A DNA stretch of 64,000 bases from Pseudomonadota bacterium (GTDB taxonomy: Bacteria > Pseudomonadota > Gammaproteobacteria > Burkholderiales > Rhodocyclaceae): NCBI GenBank assembly GCA_029776255.1, contig JAKOTN010000026.1, positions 179,024-243,023 on the forward strand, given 5' to 3'. Under the pieces are notes generated by a model, which was given only the letters and a program-made list of their open reading frames with translations, was not told where the DNA came from and ran no database searches. A program made the position numbers and the translations under genes. This document shows positions 30,200 to 39,574 of this stretch, piece by piece (within the stretch, counting starts at the first letter, position 1; each line of letters begins with the position of its first letter).

Positions 30200-30697
30200 G
30201 TGTCGCCCAGAAAAGTACTGCCACTCTTGCTACTGCCGCTACTGTCGGCCTGCTCGGATCAGCGCGCGACCTTCGAAATCGACAGCGACGGCAAACATTC
30301 GCTGACCTTGATCCGCTTGCATGACCTGCCCTGGGAAAAAACCGCCAAATACGCCGTTGTCGCTACCCACATGCCCACCTGCATGCGCAGACATAGCGTT
30401 GGCATTGGCAGCGCCCTGGGCAAAACGGAAGTTTATGCCCCGGGAAACGACGCCTGGATTCTCAAACAAGGCAAGCGGATGTATGTTGTCGAGACTCGGA
30501 CTTGCGAGGGTTTCGCCAAGCTCGACAACGAACCGGAAGACGGCATGGGACCGCTGCAAGGCGCGTTCGTGATGCGTGACGGCACCCTCGTTTTCGTAGC
30601 CGCAAAAAAGGGCGATGCGGCGCCAAGGGGCGAAAAACCGGGCCCCCTCCAGAAAACCGATGACGCCGACGAAAACCCGCCGCCGACCACGAAATAA
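30200..30697 (+). CDS. Putative lipoprotein
   Basis: 165 aa starting at GTG with a good GAGGAG box 8 bases upstream. Type II signal peptide with lipobox LLSAC (Cys18). The mature domain contains four cysteines besides the lipid anchor or close to it and a charged, proline-rich tail. No family recognised. It lies between pyrC and the DUF3025 gene and ends directly before the next ATG. Confidence 0.65.
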   Translation: MSPRKVLPLLLLPLLSACSDQRATFEIDSDGKHSLTLIRLHDLPWEKTAKYAVVATHMPTCMRRHSVGIGSALGKTEVYAPGNDAWILKQGKRMYVVETRTCEGFAKLDNEPEDGMGPLQGAFVMRDGTLVFVAAKKGDAAPRGEKPGPLQKTDDADENPPPTTK

Positions 30698-31471
30698 ATG
30701 ACCGCGTTTCCGTCGCCTGGCGGCCTGTTGGCACCGTTGTCGCCTTTGCTCGCACACATTCCCTTCGCACCCCAATTGGCATCAATCAATTTGCTGAATG
30801 CCACGCACGAACTGCGCACACGCAGCGGGCAACGCATCCGGTTCGTGCCGCCGCCCGCCGACGGCCTCGGCTACGAAGCGCGGGTGTGGCAAAGCGGTCA
30901 GGTGGCCACCCGTCCGGACAACTGGCACGACTTTTTCAACGCCTTGGTTTGGCTCACTTTTCCGCAAGCCAAGGCGGCGCTGAACGAATGCCATATCAGC
31001 GCCGCGTCGCACCTCGCGCACGGGCGCGGGGCCACACGCGATGCGATCACCCATTTCGACGAATGCGGCGCGATTGTCGTCGCCAGCGACCCGTCGCTGC
31101 TGGATCTGCTACGCGCTTTCGCCTGGAAAACGCTGTTCTGGGAACGCCGGCGCGATTTGGGCCGGCATCTGCGCTGCTTTGTCTTCGGACACGCCACCTA
31201 TGAGCAACTATTGCATCCGTTTCATGGCCTGACCGCCAAAACCATCCTCCATGACGTCACGCCGTCATGGCTACGGCTACCGCTAACCCAGCAGCTACAC
31301 GATCTCGACCGGCACCTGGCCACTCAATTCCTGGCCGGCGAACACCTCGGACCGCGCGCCTGGCAACCCCTGCCTTTACTGGGTTTGCCAGGAGTCACCC
31401 CAGAAAACGAGAACGCGGCCTACTACGACGATCCAAGGCAATTCCGGCCCGGACGCCGTCGGCGCGTATAA
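30698..31471 (+). CDS. DUF3025 domain protein
   Basis: 257-aa member of DUF3025, a proteobacterial family of unknown function. Typical segments are NWHDFFNALVWLTFPQAK, HFDECGAIVVASDPSLLDL and GHATYEQLLHPFHGLTAK. The ATG follows the lipoprotein stop with no gap, so translation is probably coupled. Its stop codon lies within the -10 box of rnpB. Confidence 0.85.
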   Translation: MTAFPSPGGLLAPLSPLLAHIPFAPQLASINLLNATHELRTRSGQRIRFVPPPADGLGYEARVWQSGQVATRPDNWHDFFNALVWLTFPQAKAALNECHISAASHLAHGRGATRDAITHFDECGAIVVASDPSLLDLLRAFAWKTLFWERRRDLGRHLRCFVFGHATYEQLLHPFHGLTAKTILHDVTPSWLRLPLTQQLHDLDRHLATQFLAGEHLGPRAWQPLPLLGLPGVTPENENAAYYDDPRQFRPGRRRRV

Positions 31472-31472
31472 T
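31467..31472 (+). promoter_or_regulatory. -10 box of rnpB
   Basis: Perfect TATAAT, predicting transcription from about 31479-31481, exactly where the RNase P RNA P1 helix begins. The TAA stop of the DUF3025 gene (31469-31471) lies inside it. A weak TTCCGG at 31442-31447 may serve as the -35. Confidence 0.65.
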
Positions 31473-31480
31473 CGCGGCGG

Positions 31481-31851
31481 GAAGTCGGTTAGGCAGCCGC
31501 TGGACAACAGGTGCGAACCTAGCGTCGAGAGGAAAGTCCGGGCTCCGCAGAGCAGGATGCCGGTTAACGGCCGGGCATCGCAAGGTGACGGAAAGTGCAA
31601 CAGAAAACAAACCGCCGATGTCCTCGCTCAAACCACAGGGCAAGGAACAGGTAAGGGTGAAACGGCGAGGTAAGAGCTCACCGCGGCCGTGGTAACACGG
31701 ACGGCACGGCAAACCCCATCCGGAGCAAGGCCAAATAGGGAAGCATGGGCGTGGCTCGCGCTGCTTCCGGGTAGGCTGCTTGAGCGTGCTGGCAACGGCA
31801 CGCCTAGAGGAATGGCTGTCCACGACAGAACCCGGCTTATCGACCGGCTTC
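31481..31851 (+). ncRNA. rnpB: RNase P RNA (bacterial class A)
   Basis: Catalytic RNA that trims the 5' leader of tRNA precursors with RnpA. Terminal bases GAAGTCGGT (31481-31489) pair with ACCGGCTTC near 31842-31850 to form P1. The conserved core GAGGAAAGTCCGGGCTCC is present near 31529, as are ACAGAAAACAAACCGCC-like and GGTAAGGGTGAAACGG segments and the 3' conserved ACAGAACCCGGCTTATCGA. Ends are set by the P1 helix and may be off by a few bases. No clear intrinsic terminator follows. Confidence 0.95.
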
Positions 31852-32086
31852 CCCCTTTCCACGACAGCGGCCCACCGCCCCAACGCGCGTTCAACACCAA
31901 AATCACCACTGATTTAATAGCGCTCGACACCGCAAGGCACGTCGAAGGCTCACTTGCGCGCCAACTTTAAGCAATCACTTTAAGTTAGCCGATTTGTACA
32001 CTGTTTTTACGTATGATTTTTTGCCGTGATTTTTTTCACAAACCCGGTAAGTCTTTGTCGTTATTAAGAAAACCCGAAAAAAGCTA
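31852..32086. other. AT-rich region between rnpB and the mraZ promoter
   Basis: No gene seen. The stretch from about 31960 is markedly AT-rich, with an ACTTTAAG direct repeat (about 31965-31985) and two TGATTTTTT runs (about 32010-32035). It probably contains additional upstream promoters of the division cluster; none is clear enough to mark. Confidence 0.5.
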
Positions 32087-32115
32087 TTGCTTTGGTCGAA
32101 TCTTTAACGTAAAGT
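32087..32115 (+). promoter_or_regulatory. Probable promoter of mraZ and the dcw cluster
   Basis: TTGCTT (32087-32092) and TAAAGT (32110-32115) are 17 bases apart, a reasonable sigma-70 arrangement with start near 32122. The -10 overlaps the first MraZ half-site, so MraZ binding would block polymerase. Confidence 0.5.
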
Positions 32116-32139
32116 GGGGACATGTGGTGAAAAGTGGGG
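32114..32139 (+). promoter_or_regulatory. MraZ-type operator: three half-sites spaced 10 bp
   Basis: Three direct copies TGGGG (32115), TGGTG (32125) and TGGGG (32135) recur with an exact 10-base period, matching the TGGG-N5 repeats known as MraZ binding sites. Each is preceded by G, giving GTGGG, GTGGT, GTGGG. The position 47-72 bases before the mraZ start is right for autorepression. Confidence 0.75.
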
Positions 32140-32185
32140 CAATTGTCCACTTTTCGGGAAACGACGGAAGGAGAATTTCAGCTTG

Positions 32186-32635
32186 ATGTTCCAGGGTGCG
32201 GCGGCGCTAAGTCTCGATGTGAAAGGCAGGCTCGCCATACCGGCACGCCATCGGGAAGCGCTTGTCTCGGCGGCGAACGGCCAGATGATTCTCACCGCGC
32301 ACCCGCATCGCTGCCTGCTGCTCTATCCCGAGCCGGCTTGGCAGCCGATTCGAGACAAGGTGCTGGCGGCCTCCAGCCTCAACCCGAAATCGGCGGCGAT
32401 CAAACGCCTGCTGGTCGGTAACGCCCGCGAAGAAACGATGGACGCCGCCGGGCGCGTGCTGGTCGCGCCCGAGCTGCGCCGGTTCGCGCAGTTGGAAAAA
32501 CAGGTCTGGCTGGTCGGCCAGGGCAGCCATTTCGAAATCTGGTCGGATGCCGGCTGGCAACAACAGCAGGAAACCTTCATCGCTCTCGGCGACGACCAGT
32601 CGCTACCTCAGGATCTTGAGGATCTGGCGCTGTGA
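32186..32635 (+). CDS. mraZ: Transcriptional regulator MraZ
   Basis: 149-aa AbrB-like regulator with two MraZ repeats (about 1-50 and 75-125). Segments [17 protein letters not shown] and [17 protein letters not shown] mark the two halves. It represses the dcw operon, including itself. A strong AAGGAG lies 12 bases before ATG 32186 but 9 before an in-frame TTG at 32183, so translation may start one codon earlier. Four-base overlap with rsmH. Confidence 0.96.
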   Translation: MFQGAAALSLDVKGRLAIPARHREALVSAANGQMILTAHPHRCLLLYPEPAWQPIRDKVLAASSLNPKSAAIKRLLVGNAREETMDAAGRVLVAPELRRFAQLEKQVWLVGQGSHFEIWSDAGWQQQQETFIALGDDQSLPQDLEDLAL

Positions 32636-33582
32636 GTTCGGCGTGGCGGCATCAAACGGTTCTGTTGCGGGAAGCCATCGATGCATTGGCAATCAAACCC
32701 GCCGGAACGTACGTGGATGGCACTTACGGTCGTGGCGGACACAGTCGGGCCATTCTCGAGCGCCTCGGCCCACAAGGTCGGCTGTTGGCACTCGACCGTG
32801 ACCCGCAAGCGGTGGCGTCGGCTCGCGAGATCGATGATCGGCGACTGTCGGTCGCGCATCGGGATTTTGGCGACTTGGCCGGCGCCGTGCATGAAGCCGG
32901 TCTGACGGTCGCGGGCAGCCTGGACGGCGTACTGCTCGACATCGGCGTTTCGTCGCCACAACTGGACGATGGCGACCGAGGCTTCAGTTTTCGTCACGAC
33001 GCGCCTCTCGACATGCGCATGGACACGACGCGGGGCGAAACGGCGGCACAGTGGCTGTTTCGGGCCAGCCTGCAAGAGATTACGGAGGTGATTAGGAGTC
33101 ATGGTCAAGAACGGTTTGCTTTCCAGATTGCAAAGAAGATTGTGGCTGCTCGGAGCGAACGGCCGGTTGCAACCACGGGGCGCCTGGCCGCGCTCGTACG
33201 CGAGACCGTGCGGACCCGCGAGCCCGGCCAGGATCCGGCAACGCGTACCTTTCAAGCTCTACGGATTCATATCAATCAAGAACTCGAGCAACTCGCGCTA
33301 GCTTTACCGCAAGCGATGACGGCATTAAAACAAGGAGGACGCTTGGTGGTGATCTGCTTCCACTCGCTGGAGGATCGCATCGTCAAACACTTCATGCGCG
33401 ACGAAGCGTTCCCCGACCGCGCTTCGAAAAAACTGCCTCTGCGCACGGCGGATTTGCCGGAAGCGCGTCTCCGCTTGGTCGGCAAACCGACCAAGGCCAG
33501 TCCCGCCGAGATCGCCGAAAACCCGCGCGCGCGCAGCGCTGTGATGCGAACGGCCGAGAAACTCGCCCTGAAGGTGGCTTGA
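32632..33582 (+). CDS. rsmH: 16S rRNA (cytosine-1402 N4)-methyltransferase RsmH (MraW)
   Basis: 316-aa SAM-dependent methyltransferase adding N4-methyl to C1402, the same base RsmI (28 kb) methylates on the ribose. Begins at GTG inside the mraZ stop (GTGA). Motifs: [57 protein letters not shown] and [16 protein letters not shown]. Confidence 0.97.
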   Translation: MSSAWRHQTVLLREAIDALAIKPAGTYVDGTYGRGGHSRAILERLGPQGRLLALDRDPQAVASAREIDDRRLSVAHRDFGDLAGAVHEAGLTVAGSLDGVLLDIGVSSPQLDDGDRGFSFRHDAPLDMRMDTTRGETAAQWLFRASLQEITEVIRSHGQERFAFQIAKKIVAARSERPVATTGRLAALVRETVRTREPGQDPATRTFQALRIHINQELEQLALALPQAMTALKQGGRLVVICFHSLEDRIVKHFMRDEAFPDRASKKLPLRTADLPEARLRLVGKPTKASPAEIAENPRARSAVMRTAEKLALKVA

Positions 33583-33583
33583 G

Positions 33584-33862
33584 ATGGTTCGCCTGAACGT
33601 ATTTTTGTTGCTGGCCGCCTTGCTCTGTAGTCTCGGCGCGGTCACCTCGCAGCACAAGGCGCGCAAGCTTTTCCAGGCGCTCGAGGCGGAACAGGAGCGC
33701 GCGCGGCAACTCGATGTCGAATTCGGCCAGTTGCAGCTTGAACTGTCGACGTGGGGCACCGCGCCGCGCATCGAGAAGATCGCTCGCGAAAAACTCAAGA
33801 TGAGCCCCCCGGAGGCCAGCAGGACGATTTCGGCAACCGCTGGCGACGGAGGTTCGCGATGA
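33584..33862 (+). CDS. ftsL: Cell division protein FtsL
   Basis: 92-aa bitopic membrane protein: one N-terminal helix (about 4-22) and a periplasmic leucine-zipper-like coiled coil (KARKLFQALEAEQERARQL...) that pairs with FtsB and FtsQ in the divisome. Starts 1 base after rsmH and overlaps ftsI by 4 bases. Identification rests on size, topology and position, since FtsL is poorly conserved. Confidence 0.92.
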   Translation: MVRLNVFLLLAALLCSLGAVTSQHKARKLFQALEAEQERARQLDVEFGQLQLELSTWGTAPRIEKIAREKLKMSPPEASRTISATAGDGGSR

Positions 33863-35613
33863 TGCGCTTCAAGGGAAATGTCGCCCACAAGTTCGCCGAG
33901 AGTCCTCTGCTGCAACTGAGTTTGCCGCCTTGGCGATCGCGCCTGATGGCCTTGCTGATTCTCGGATCGTTCGGGGCGCTGATCGGGCGCGCGTTTTATC
34001 TGCAAGTCCTGAACAACGATTTTTTGCAGGAAAAAGGGGAGTCCCGCTACCGTCGAGACATCGAGATTTCCGCTTCCCGTGGACGCATCGCCGACCGGCA
34101 TGGCGACGTGCTGGCGATTTCGACGCCGATGAAATCGATCTGGGCGGTTCCTCAGGCGGCGAACTTGACGCCGGAGCAAACCAAGCAATTGGCGACCATT
34201 CTGGAAACCGATGCCAAGCAACTGGCGCACAAGCTCGACAAAGAGAAGAATTTCGTCTTCCTGCGCCGTCAGATTCCGCCGTCGATCGCCGAGCAGGTCG
34301 CGGCGCTCAAGCTGCCGGGAATCGGTCAGGACAAGGAATACCGCCGCTTCTACCCGACCGGGGAAATGACCGCGCACATGGTGGGCTTCACCGGCGTGGA
34401 CGACAAGGGTCTGGAAGGCGCCGAACTGGCTTTTCATGGCCAGCTGCTCGGCCAGACCGGTAGCCGTAGCGTGATCAAGGACCGTCGTGGTCAGATCGTC
34501 GAGGATGTCGGATCGATCAAGGCGCCGCAGGACGGTCAGGACATCCATCTGGCACTCGACTCCAAAATCCAGTATCTGGCTTACAGCCAATTGAAGCAGG
34601 TGATTGCCGAGAACAAGGCCAAGGCTGGCGGCGTGGTGGTGGTCGACGTGCGCACCGGCGAAATCCTAGCGCTGGCCAACTGGCCGACGTACAACCCCAA
34701 CAATCGGGAGAGCCTGTCCGGCGCCCAACTGCGCAACCGCGCGGTCACCGACACCTTCGAACCGGGTTCCACGCTCAAACCGTTTACCGTCGCCCTGGCG
34801 CTGGACAACAACAAGGTGCGTTTCGATACGATCGTCAATTGCGCGCCGGGGAGGCTCACCATCGGCACGGCGACGATTTCCGATGCCCACCCGCACGGCG
34901 CGTTGACCGTCGCGCAAGTGATACAGAAATCCTCCAACGTCGGCGCGGCGAAAATCGCGGCCATGCTGCCGGCGCAAAAAATGTGGCAAATGTTCGACGA
35001 CATCGGCTTTGGGCACACCCCTCATCTCGGTTTTCCCGGTGAGGTGAGCGGCCGCGTCCGGCCATGGAAAAGCTGGCGCCCGATCGAGCAGGCGACCATG
35101 TCTTACGGACACGGCATTTCGGTATCGCTGATTCAACTGGCGCGCGCTTACACCGCCTTCGCCCGCGACGGCGATGTCCTGCCGCTCTCCCTGACGCGCA
35201 TCGATTCCGGAAAGCCGGCTGGCACCCAGGTCTTCACGCCAAGGACGGCGCGCGAAGTGCGCACCATGCTCGAAATGGCGGTACAAACCGGCGGCACGGC
35301 GCCCAAGGCGCAAGTGCCCGGCTATCGCGTCGCCGGGAAAACGGGCACCGCCTACAAGCTCGAACACGGCCGCTACGCCAATAAATACGTTGCCTCTTTC
35401 GTGGGATTCGCGCCGGCATCCGATCCGCGGCTGATCGTCGCGGTGATGATCGACGAACCGGGTGCCGGTCAGCACTATGGCGGCGATGTCGCCGGACCGG
35501 CTTTTTCCGCGGTCATGGGCAGTTCCCTGCGGACGCTCGGCATCACGCCCGACGCGCCACTGCAAGTCGCGCAAAGCCCGAAACCCACCACCGGCCCCAA
35601 GGCGAAATTGTGA
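33859..35613 (+). CDS. ftsI: Penicillin-binding protein 3 (septal transpeptidase FtsI)
   Basis: 584-aa class B PBP cross-linking septal peptidoglycan. TM helix about 28-48, the non-catalytic pedestal including ISASRGRIADRHGDVLA, then the transpeptidase domain with the serine motif STLK (GSTLKPF, near residue 304), SSN (QKSSNVG) and KTG (AGKTGTAYK). Starts at the ATG overlapping the ftsL stop (ATGA). Works with FtsW encoded downstream. Confidence 0.97.
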   Translation: MMRFKGNVAHKFAESPLLQLSLPPWRSRLMALLILGSFGALIGRAFYLQVLNNDFLQEKGESRYRRDIEISASRGRIADRHGDVLAISTPMKSIWAVPQAANLTPEQTKQLATILETDAKQLAHKLDKEKNFVFLRRQIPPSIAEQVAALKLPGIGQDKEYRRFYPTGEMTAHMVGFTGVDDKGLEGAELAFHGQLLGQTGSRSVIKDRRGQIVEDVGSIKAPQDGQDIHLALDSKIQYLAYSQLKQVIAENKAKAGGVVVVDVRTGEILALANWPTYNPNNRESLSGAQLRNRAVTDTFEPGSTLKPFTVALALDNNKVRFDTIVNCAPGRLTIGTATISDAHPHGALTVAQVIQKSSNVGAAKIAAMLPAQKMWQMFDDIGFGHTPHLGFPGEVSGRVRPWKSWRPIEQATMSYGHGISVSLIQLARAYTAFARDGDVLPLSLTRIDSGKPAGTQVFTPRTAREVRTMLEMAVQTGGTAPKAQVPGYRVAGKTGTAYKLEHGRYANKYVASFVGFAPASDPRLIVAVMIDEPGAGQHYGGDVAGPAFSAVMGSSLRTLGITPDAPLQVAQSPKPTTGPKAKL

Positions 35614-37106
35614 TGGCACCAACCAGCGATACCAGCGCCGCCTACATCGAACGTCTGGCCACGCTCGGCGTTCTGCCTGGCGGCGTCACCGACGATAGCC
35701 GGCAAGTGCGACACGGCGATCTATTCCTCGCCTATCCCGGCGAGCATGCCGACGGGCGACGTTACATCGCCGAGGCGATCGCCAATGGCGCGGCGGCGGT
35801 TCTGTGGGAGAGCACGCCAGGCAAAGACGACGCTTTTGTCTGGCAAAGCACCTGGGGCGTGACCAATCTGCCGGTTCCCGGCCTGCGAGCGCTTTGCGGC
35901 CCCCTGGCCCACATCGTTTACGGTCGTCCGAGCGAGCGGCTGCCGCTGCTGGCGGTCACCGGCACCAACGGCAAAACCAGCGTCAGTCAGTGGATCGCCC
36001 AGGCGCACCCACGCCGCTGCGGAGTGATCGGCACGCTCGGCGCCGGCGTGGCGGGCGACTTGCACGAAACCGGCTTCACCACGCCGGGAGCGGCAACCTT
36101 GATGCGCTATCTGGCGGAATTCTCCGAGAGCGGCGTACAAGCCTGCGCGCTGGAAGCCAGTTCCATCGGCATCGCCGAAGGGCGGCTGGCGGGCGCTCGC
36201 GTGGATGTCGCGGCATTCACCAACCTGAGTCGCGATCATCTCGACTACCACGGCACGATGGAAGCCTACGCGCAGGCCAAGGCGAAACTGTTTACCTGGC
36301 CGAAACTCCGTCTGGCGATCTGCAATCTCGACGATCCCTTTGGCGTCGAACTGGCGGCGTTGACCACCGCCACCAAGGTGATCGGCTACACCCAGCAGGC
36401 CACGTCGGACAATCGGCTGGGAACGATACGCGCCGAGAACATCGCGGAAACCTTGGACGGACTCCGCTTCCGGCTTTGCGCACCGAATGGCCGCGCCATC
36501 GTCGAAACCCGCTTGCTCGGCCGCTACAACATTTCCAATTTGCTGGCCGTCGCGGCGGTGTTGATCGACGCGGGCCTGACACCGAAAGACATCGCCGGGC
36601 GTTTCGCGGCCCTGACCTCGCCACCTGGACGCCTGGAGCGCGTTGGCGGCAACAACGAGCCGCTGGTCGTCGTCGATTACGCACACACGCCGGATGCCCT
36701 GCGCAACGCGCTGTCGGCTCTGCGGCCGATGGCGACAGCGCGCGGCGCGGGCCTGACAGTCATTTTCGGCTGCGGCGGCGACCGTGACCGTGGCAAGCGG
36801 CCAATCATGGGACACATCGCCACGCAGCACGCCGATCATGTGGTGCTCAGCAGCGACAACCCTCGCAGCGAAAACGCCTTGGCCATCCTGGAGGAAATCG
36901 CCGCCGGCGCGCCGAAGGCCGACATCCTCGTCGACCGCAAGGAAGCCATCAGGCAGACCGTGCTTGCCGCACACCCGGCGGATGTGATCCTGATTGCCGG
37001 CAAGGGCCATGAACACTATCAGGAGATTGCCGGCGTGCGGCAGCCCTTTTCCGACATCGCGGAGGCGCGCGCCGCCCTCGCCGCCCGCCCGGTCGCGTCG
37101 TCATGA
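35613..37106 (+). CDS. murE: UDP-MurNAc-tripeptide synthetase (meso-diaminopimelate adding) MurE
   Basis: 497-aa Mur ligase adding the third stem residue. ATP motif GTNGKTSVSQW, the carbamylated-lysine region, and DNPRSE, which marks meso-diaminopimelate rather than lysine as substrate. The helix after the P-loop is short (WIAQAHPRRCGVIG). ATG shares one base with the ftsI stop (TGATG); a GTG one codon earlier is also possible. Confidence 0.97.
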   Translation: MAPTSDTSAAYIERLATLGVLPGGVTDDSRQVRHGDLFLAYPGEHADGRRYIAEAIANGAAAVLWESTPGKDDAFVWQSTWGVTNLPVPGLRALCGPLAHIVYGRPSERLPLLAVTGTNGKTSVSQWIAQAHPRRCGVIGTLGAGVAGDLHETGFTTPGAATLMRYLAEFSESGVQACALEASSIGIAEGRLAGARVDVAAFTNLSRDHLDYHGTMEAYAQAKAKLFTWPKLRLAICNLDDPFGVELAALTTATKVIGYTQQATSDNRLGTIRAENIAETLDGLRFRLCAPNGRAIVETRLLGRYNISNLLAVAAVLIDAGLTPKDIAGRFAALTSPPGRLERVGGNNEPLVVVDYAHTPDALRNALSALRPMATARGAGLTVIFGCGGDRDRGKRPIMGHIATQHADHVVLSSDNPRSENALAILEEIAAGAPKADILVDRKEAIRQTVLAAHPADVILIAGKGHEHYQEIAGVRQPFSDIAEARAALAARPVASS

Positions 37107-38485
37107 CCATCGCCATGGACCTTCAAAGCGCCGCACGGGCGACCCGGGGCGGTGTTGTCGGCGACAACACGACCTTTCGCGGCGTGTCGACGGATAGCCG
37201 GTCGATCGTCGCCGGGGAACTGTTCGTCGCCCTTCGTGGCGAGAATTTCGACGGCCACGATTATCTGACGGCAGTCGCCGAACGCGGCGCGGCGGCGGCG
37301 CTGGTCGCCGACGATACCGCCGGCAACGCCTCGATTGGCCATTTGCCGCTGTTGCGGGTCGCCGACACCCGACTGGCGCTCGGCGCCCTGGCCGCCGACT
37401 GGCGCGGCCGCTTTACCTTGCCGCTGGTCGCGGTTACCGGCAGCAACGGCAAAACCACCACCAAGGAAATGATCGCCAGCATTCTGCGCGCCGCTTTCGG
37501 CGACGCGGTGCTGTCCACGCATGGGAATTTCAACAACGACATCGGCTTGCCGCTGACACTTTTTCGACTGAATGCCGAACATCGCGCCGCCGTCATCGAA
37601 ATGGGGATGAACCACCCCGGCGAAATCGCCTATCTGGCCGGTATCTCACGCCCAAACGTCGCCCTGGTGACCAACGCCCAGCGCGCGCATTTGGCGGGCA
37701 TGGGATCGCTGAAAGCGATCGCCACGGAAAAAGGCAGTATTTACAAAGGTCTTGCCGAGAACGGCGTCGCCGTGTTCAACGCCGATGACCAGTGGGCGGG
37801 TCTATGGCGCGCGCAAAGTCGCGGCGTCAAGACCATGACTTTCGGTATCGACCGCGCCGCCGATGTCAGCGGCGAATTCCATATTCACGGCCTGGAAAGC
37901 CGCTTGCGTCTGCAGGCACCGACGGGCGAAATGGAAGCGACGCTTTCGCTGCCGGGTCAGCACAACGCGCGCAACGCTCTGGCGGCGGCCACCGCTTGCC
38001 TGGCGGCGGGAATTTCCCTGGCCAACGTGCAGGCCGGGCTCACCGCCTTCCGCGGCTTGAAAGGTCGTCTGCAACAGCGCGCGGCGCGGCGCGGCGCGAT
38101 CCTGCTGGACGACACCTACAATGCCAACCCCGATTCGGTGCGTGCCGGAATCGACGTACTGGCGGCAACCATCGGCAAGAAAGTACTGGTGCTCGGCGAC
38201 ATGGGCGAAATCGGCGACATGAGCGCCCAGTTCCACGACGAGATCGGTGGCTACGCCAAGAGTCAGGGCATCGACCGCCTGCTGGCGCTGGGCAACGCCA
38301 CGGCCGTCGCCGCGCGCAATTTCGGGGCCGGCGGCGAACACTACAGCACCGTCGACCGCTTGATCGAAGCCCTGACCGCAGAATTGACACCGCAAACCAC
38401 CGTCCTGGTCAAAGGCTCCCGTTTCATGCGCATGGAGCGAGTGGCCGACGTGATCGCCGCCCCACAATCCACCGGAGGCCAGTAA
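37103..38485 (+). CDS. murF: UDP-MurNAc-pentapeptide synthetase MurF
   Basis: 460-aa Mur ligase adding D-Ala-D-Ala. ATP motif [37 protein letters not shown] and the C-terminal [11 protein letters not shown] are characteristic. Overlaps murE by 4 bases (ATGA) and mraY by 1. The dipeptide comes from Ddl, encoded further down the same cluster. Confidence 0.97.
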   Translation: MTIAMDLQSAARATRGGVVGDNTTFRGVSTDSRSIVAGELFVALRGENFDGHDYLTAVAERGAAAALVADDTAGNASIGHLPLLRVADTRLALGALAADWRGRFTLPLVAVTGSNGKTTTKEMIASILRAAFGDAVLSTHGNFNNDIGLPLTLFRLNAEHRAAVIEMGMNHPGEIAYLAGISRPNVALVTNAQRAHLAGMGSLKAIATEKGSIYKGLAENGVAVFNADDQWAGLWRAQSRGVKTMTFGIDRAADVSGEFHIHGLESRLRLQAPTGEMEATLSLPGQHNARNALAAATACLAAGISLANVQAGLTAFRGLKGRLQQRAARRGAILLDDTYNANPDSVRAGIDVLAATIGKKVLVLGDMGEIGDMSAQFHDEIGGYAKSQGIDRLLALGNATAVAARNFGAGGEHYSTVDRLIEALTAELTPQTTVLVKGSRFMRMERVADVIAAPQSTGGQ

Positions 38486-39573
38486 TGCTCCTACTTTTGA
38501 CCCAGTGGCTGGCGCAGGACGTACGCACCTTCAACGTCTTCAACTACATCACCCTGCGCACGGTGCTGGCCGCGATGACCGCGCTGATCATTTCCTTCAT
38601 CGCCGGCCCACGAGTCATCCGCTGGCTGGCCGCCAAAAAAATCGGTCAGGCGGTGCGAAACGATGGGCCACAAACCCACTTGGTCAAATCGGGCACGCCA
38701 ACCATGGGCGGCGCGCTGATCCTGATCGCCATTGCCGTCACTACCCTGCTGTGGGGCGATCTGAGCAACCGCTACGTGTGGGTGGTGTTGCTGGTCACCC
38801 TGGGTTTTGGCGGTATCGGCTGGTACGACGACTGGCAAAAAGTGGTTCATCGCGACCCGCGTGGCCTGCCGGCGCGCTGGAAGTACTTCTGGCAGTCGGC
38901 ATTCGGCATGTCGGTGGCGGTTTTCCTCGGCCTGACGGCCAACACGCCGGCGCAACTGGAATTGATCGTCCCCTTCTTCAAGACCGTGTCCTACCCGCTC
39001 GGCGTGATCGGCTTCATGATCCTGAGTTATCTGGTGATCGTCGGCACCAGCAATGCCGTCAACCTCACCGACGGTCTCGACGGTCTGGCGATCATGCCGA
39101 CGGTGATGGTCGCCAGCGCGCTGGCAATCTTCGCCTATGTCGCCGGCAACGCCGTCTATGCCAAGTATCTGCTTCTGCCGTATATCCCCGGCGCCGGCGA
39201 ACTGGCGGTATTTCTCGGCGCCATGGCTGGCGCGGGACTCGGTTTTTTGTGGTTCAACGCCTACCCGGCCGAAGTGTTCATGGGCGACGTCGGCGCGCTG
39301 GCGCTCGGCGCGGCGCTCGGGACGGTGGCGATCATCGTCCGCCAGGAAATCGTGCTGGCGATCATGGGCGGCATCTTCGTCGCCGAAACGCTATCGGTCG
39401 CCGCGCAGGTCCTCTACTTCAAGTTCACCGGCGGTCGGCGGATTTTCCGCATGGCGCCCTTGCACCATCATTTCGAACTCGGCGGCTGGAAAGAAACACA
39501 GGTCGTCGTACGCTTCTGGATCATCACCATCATGCTGGTGCTGGTCGGTCTGTCCACCTTGAAACTGCGCTGA
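38485..39573 (+). CDS. mraY: Phospho-MurNAc-pentapeptide translocase MraY
   Basis: 362-aa polytopic enzyme making lipid I at the inner membrane. Motifs: [50 protein letters not shown] and the histidine cluster [13 protein letters not shown]. The GDVG motif is followed by alanine where E. coli has serine. Start overlaps the murF stop by one base (TAATG), and the long open frame upstream is murF in another frame. Confidence 0.97.
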   Translation: MLLLLTQWLAQDVRTFNVFNYITLRTVLAAMTALIISFIAGPRVIRWLAAKKIGQAVRNDGPQTHLVKSGTPTMGGALILIAIAVTTLLWGDLSNRYVWVVLLVTLGFGGIGWYDDWQKVVHRDPRGLPARWKYFWQSAFGMSVAVFLGLTANTPAQLELIVPFFKTVSYPLGVIGFMILSYLVIVGTSNAVNLTDGLDGLAIMPTVMVASALAIFAYVAGNAVYAKYLLLPYIPGAGELAVFLGAMAGAGLGFLWFNAYPAEVFMGDVGALALGAALGTVAIIVRQEIVLAIMGGIFVAETLSVAAQVLYFKFTGGRRIFRMAPLHHHFELGGWKETQVVVRFWIITIMLVLVGLSTLKLR

Positions 39574-39574
39574 G

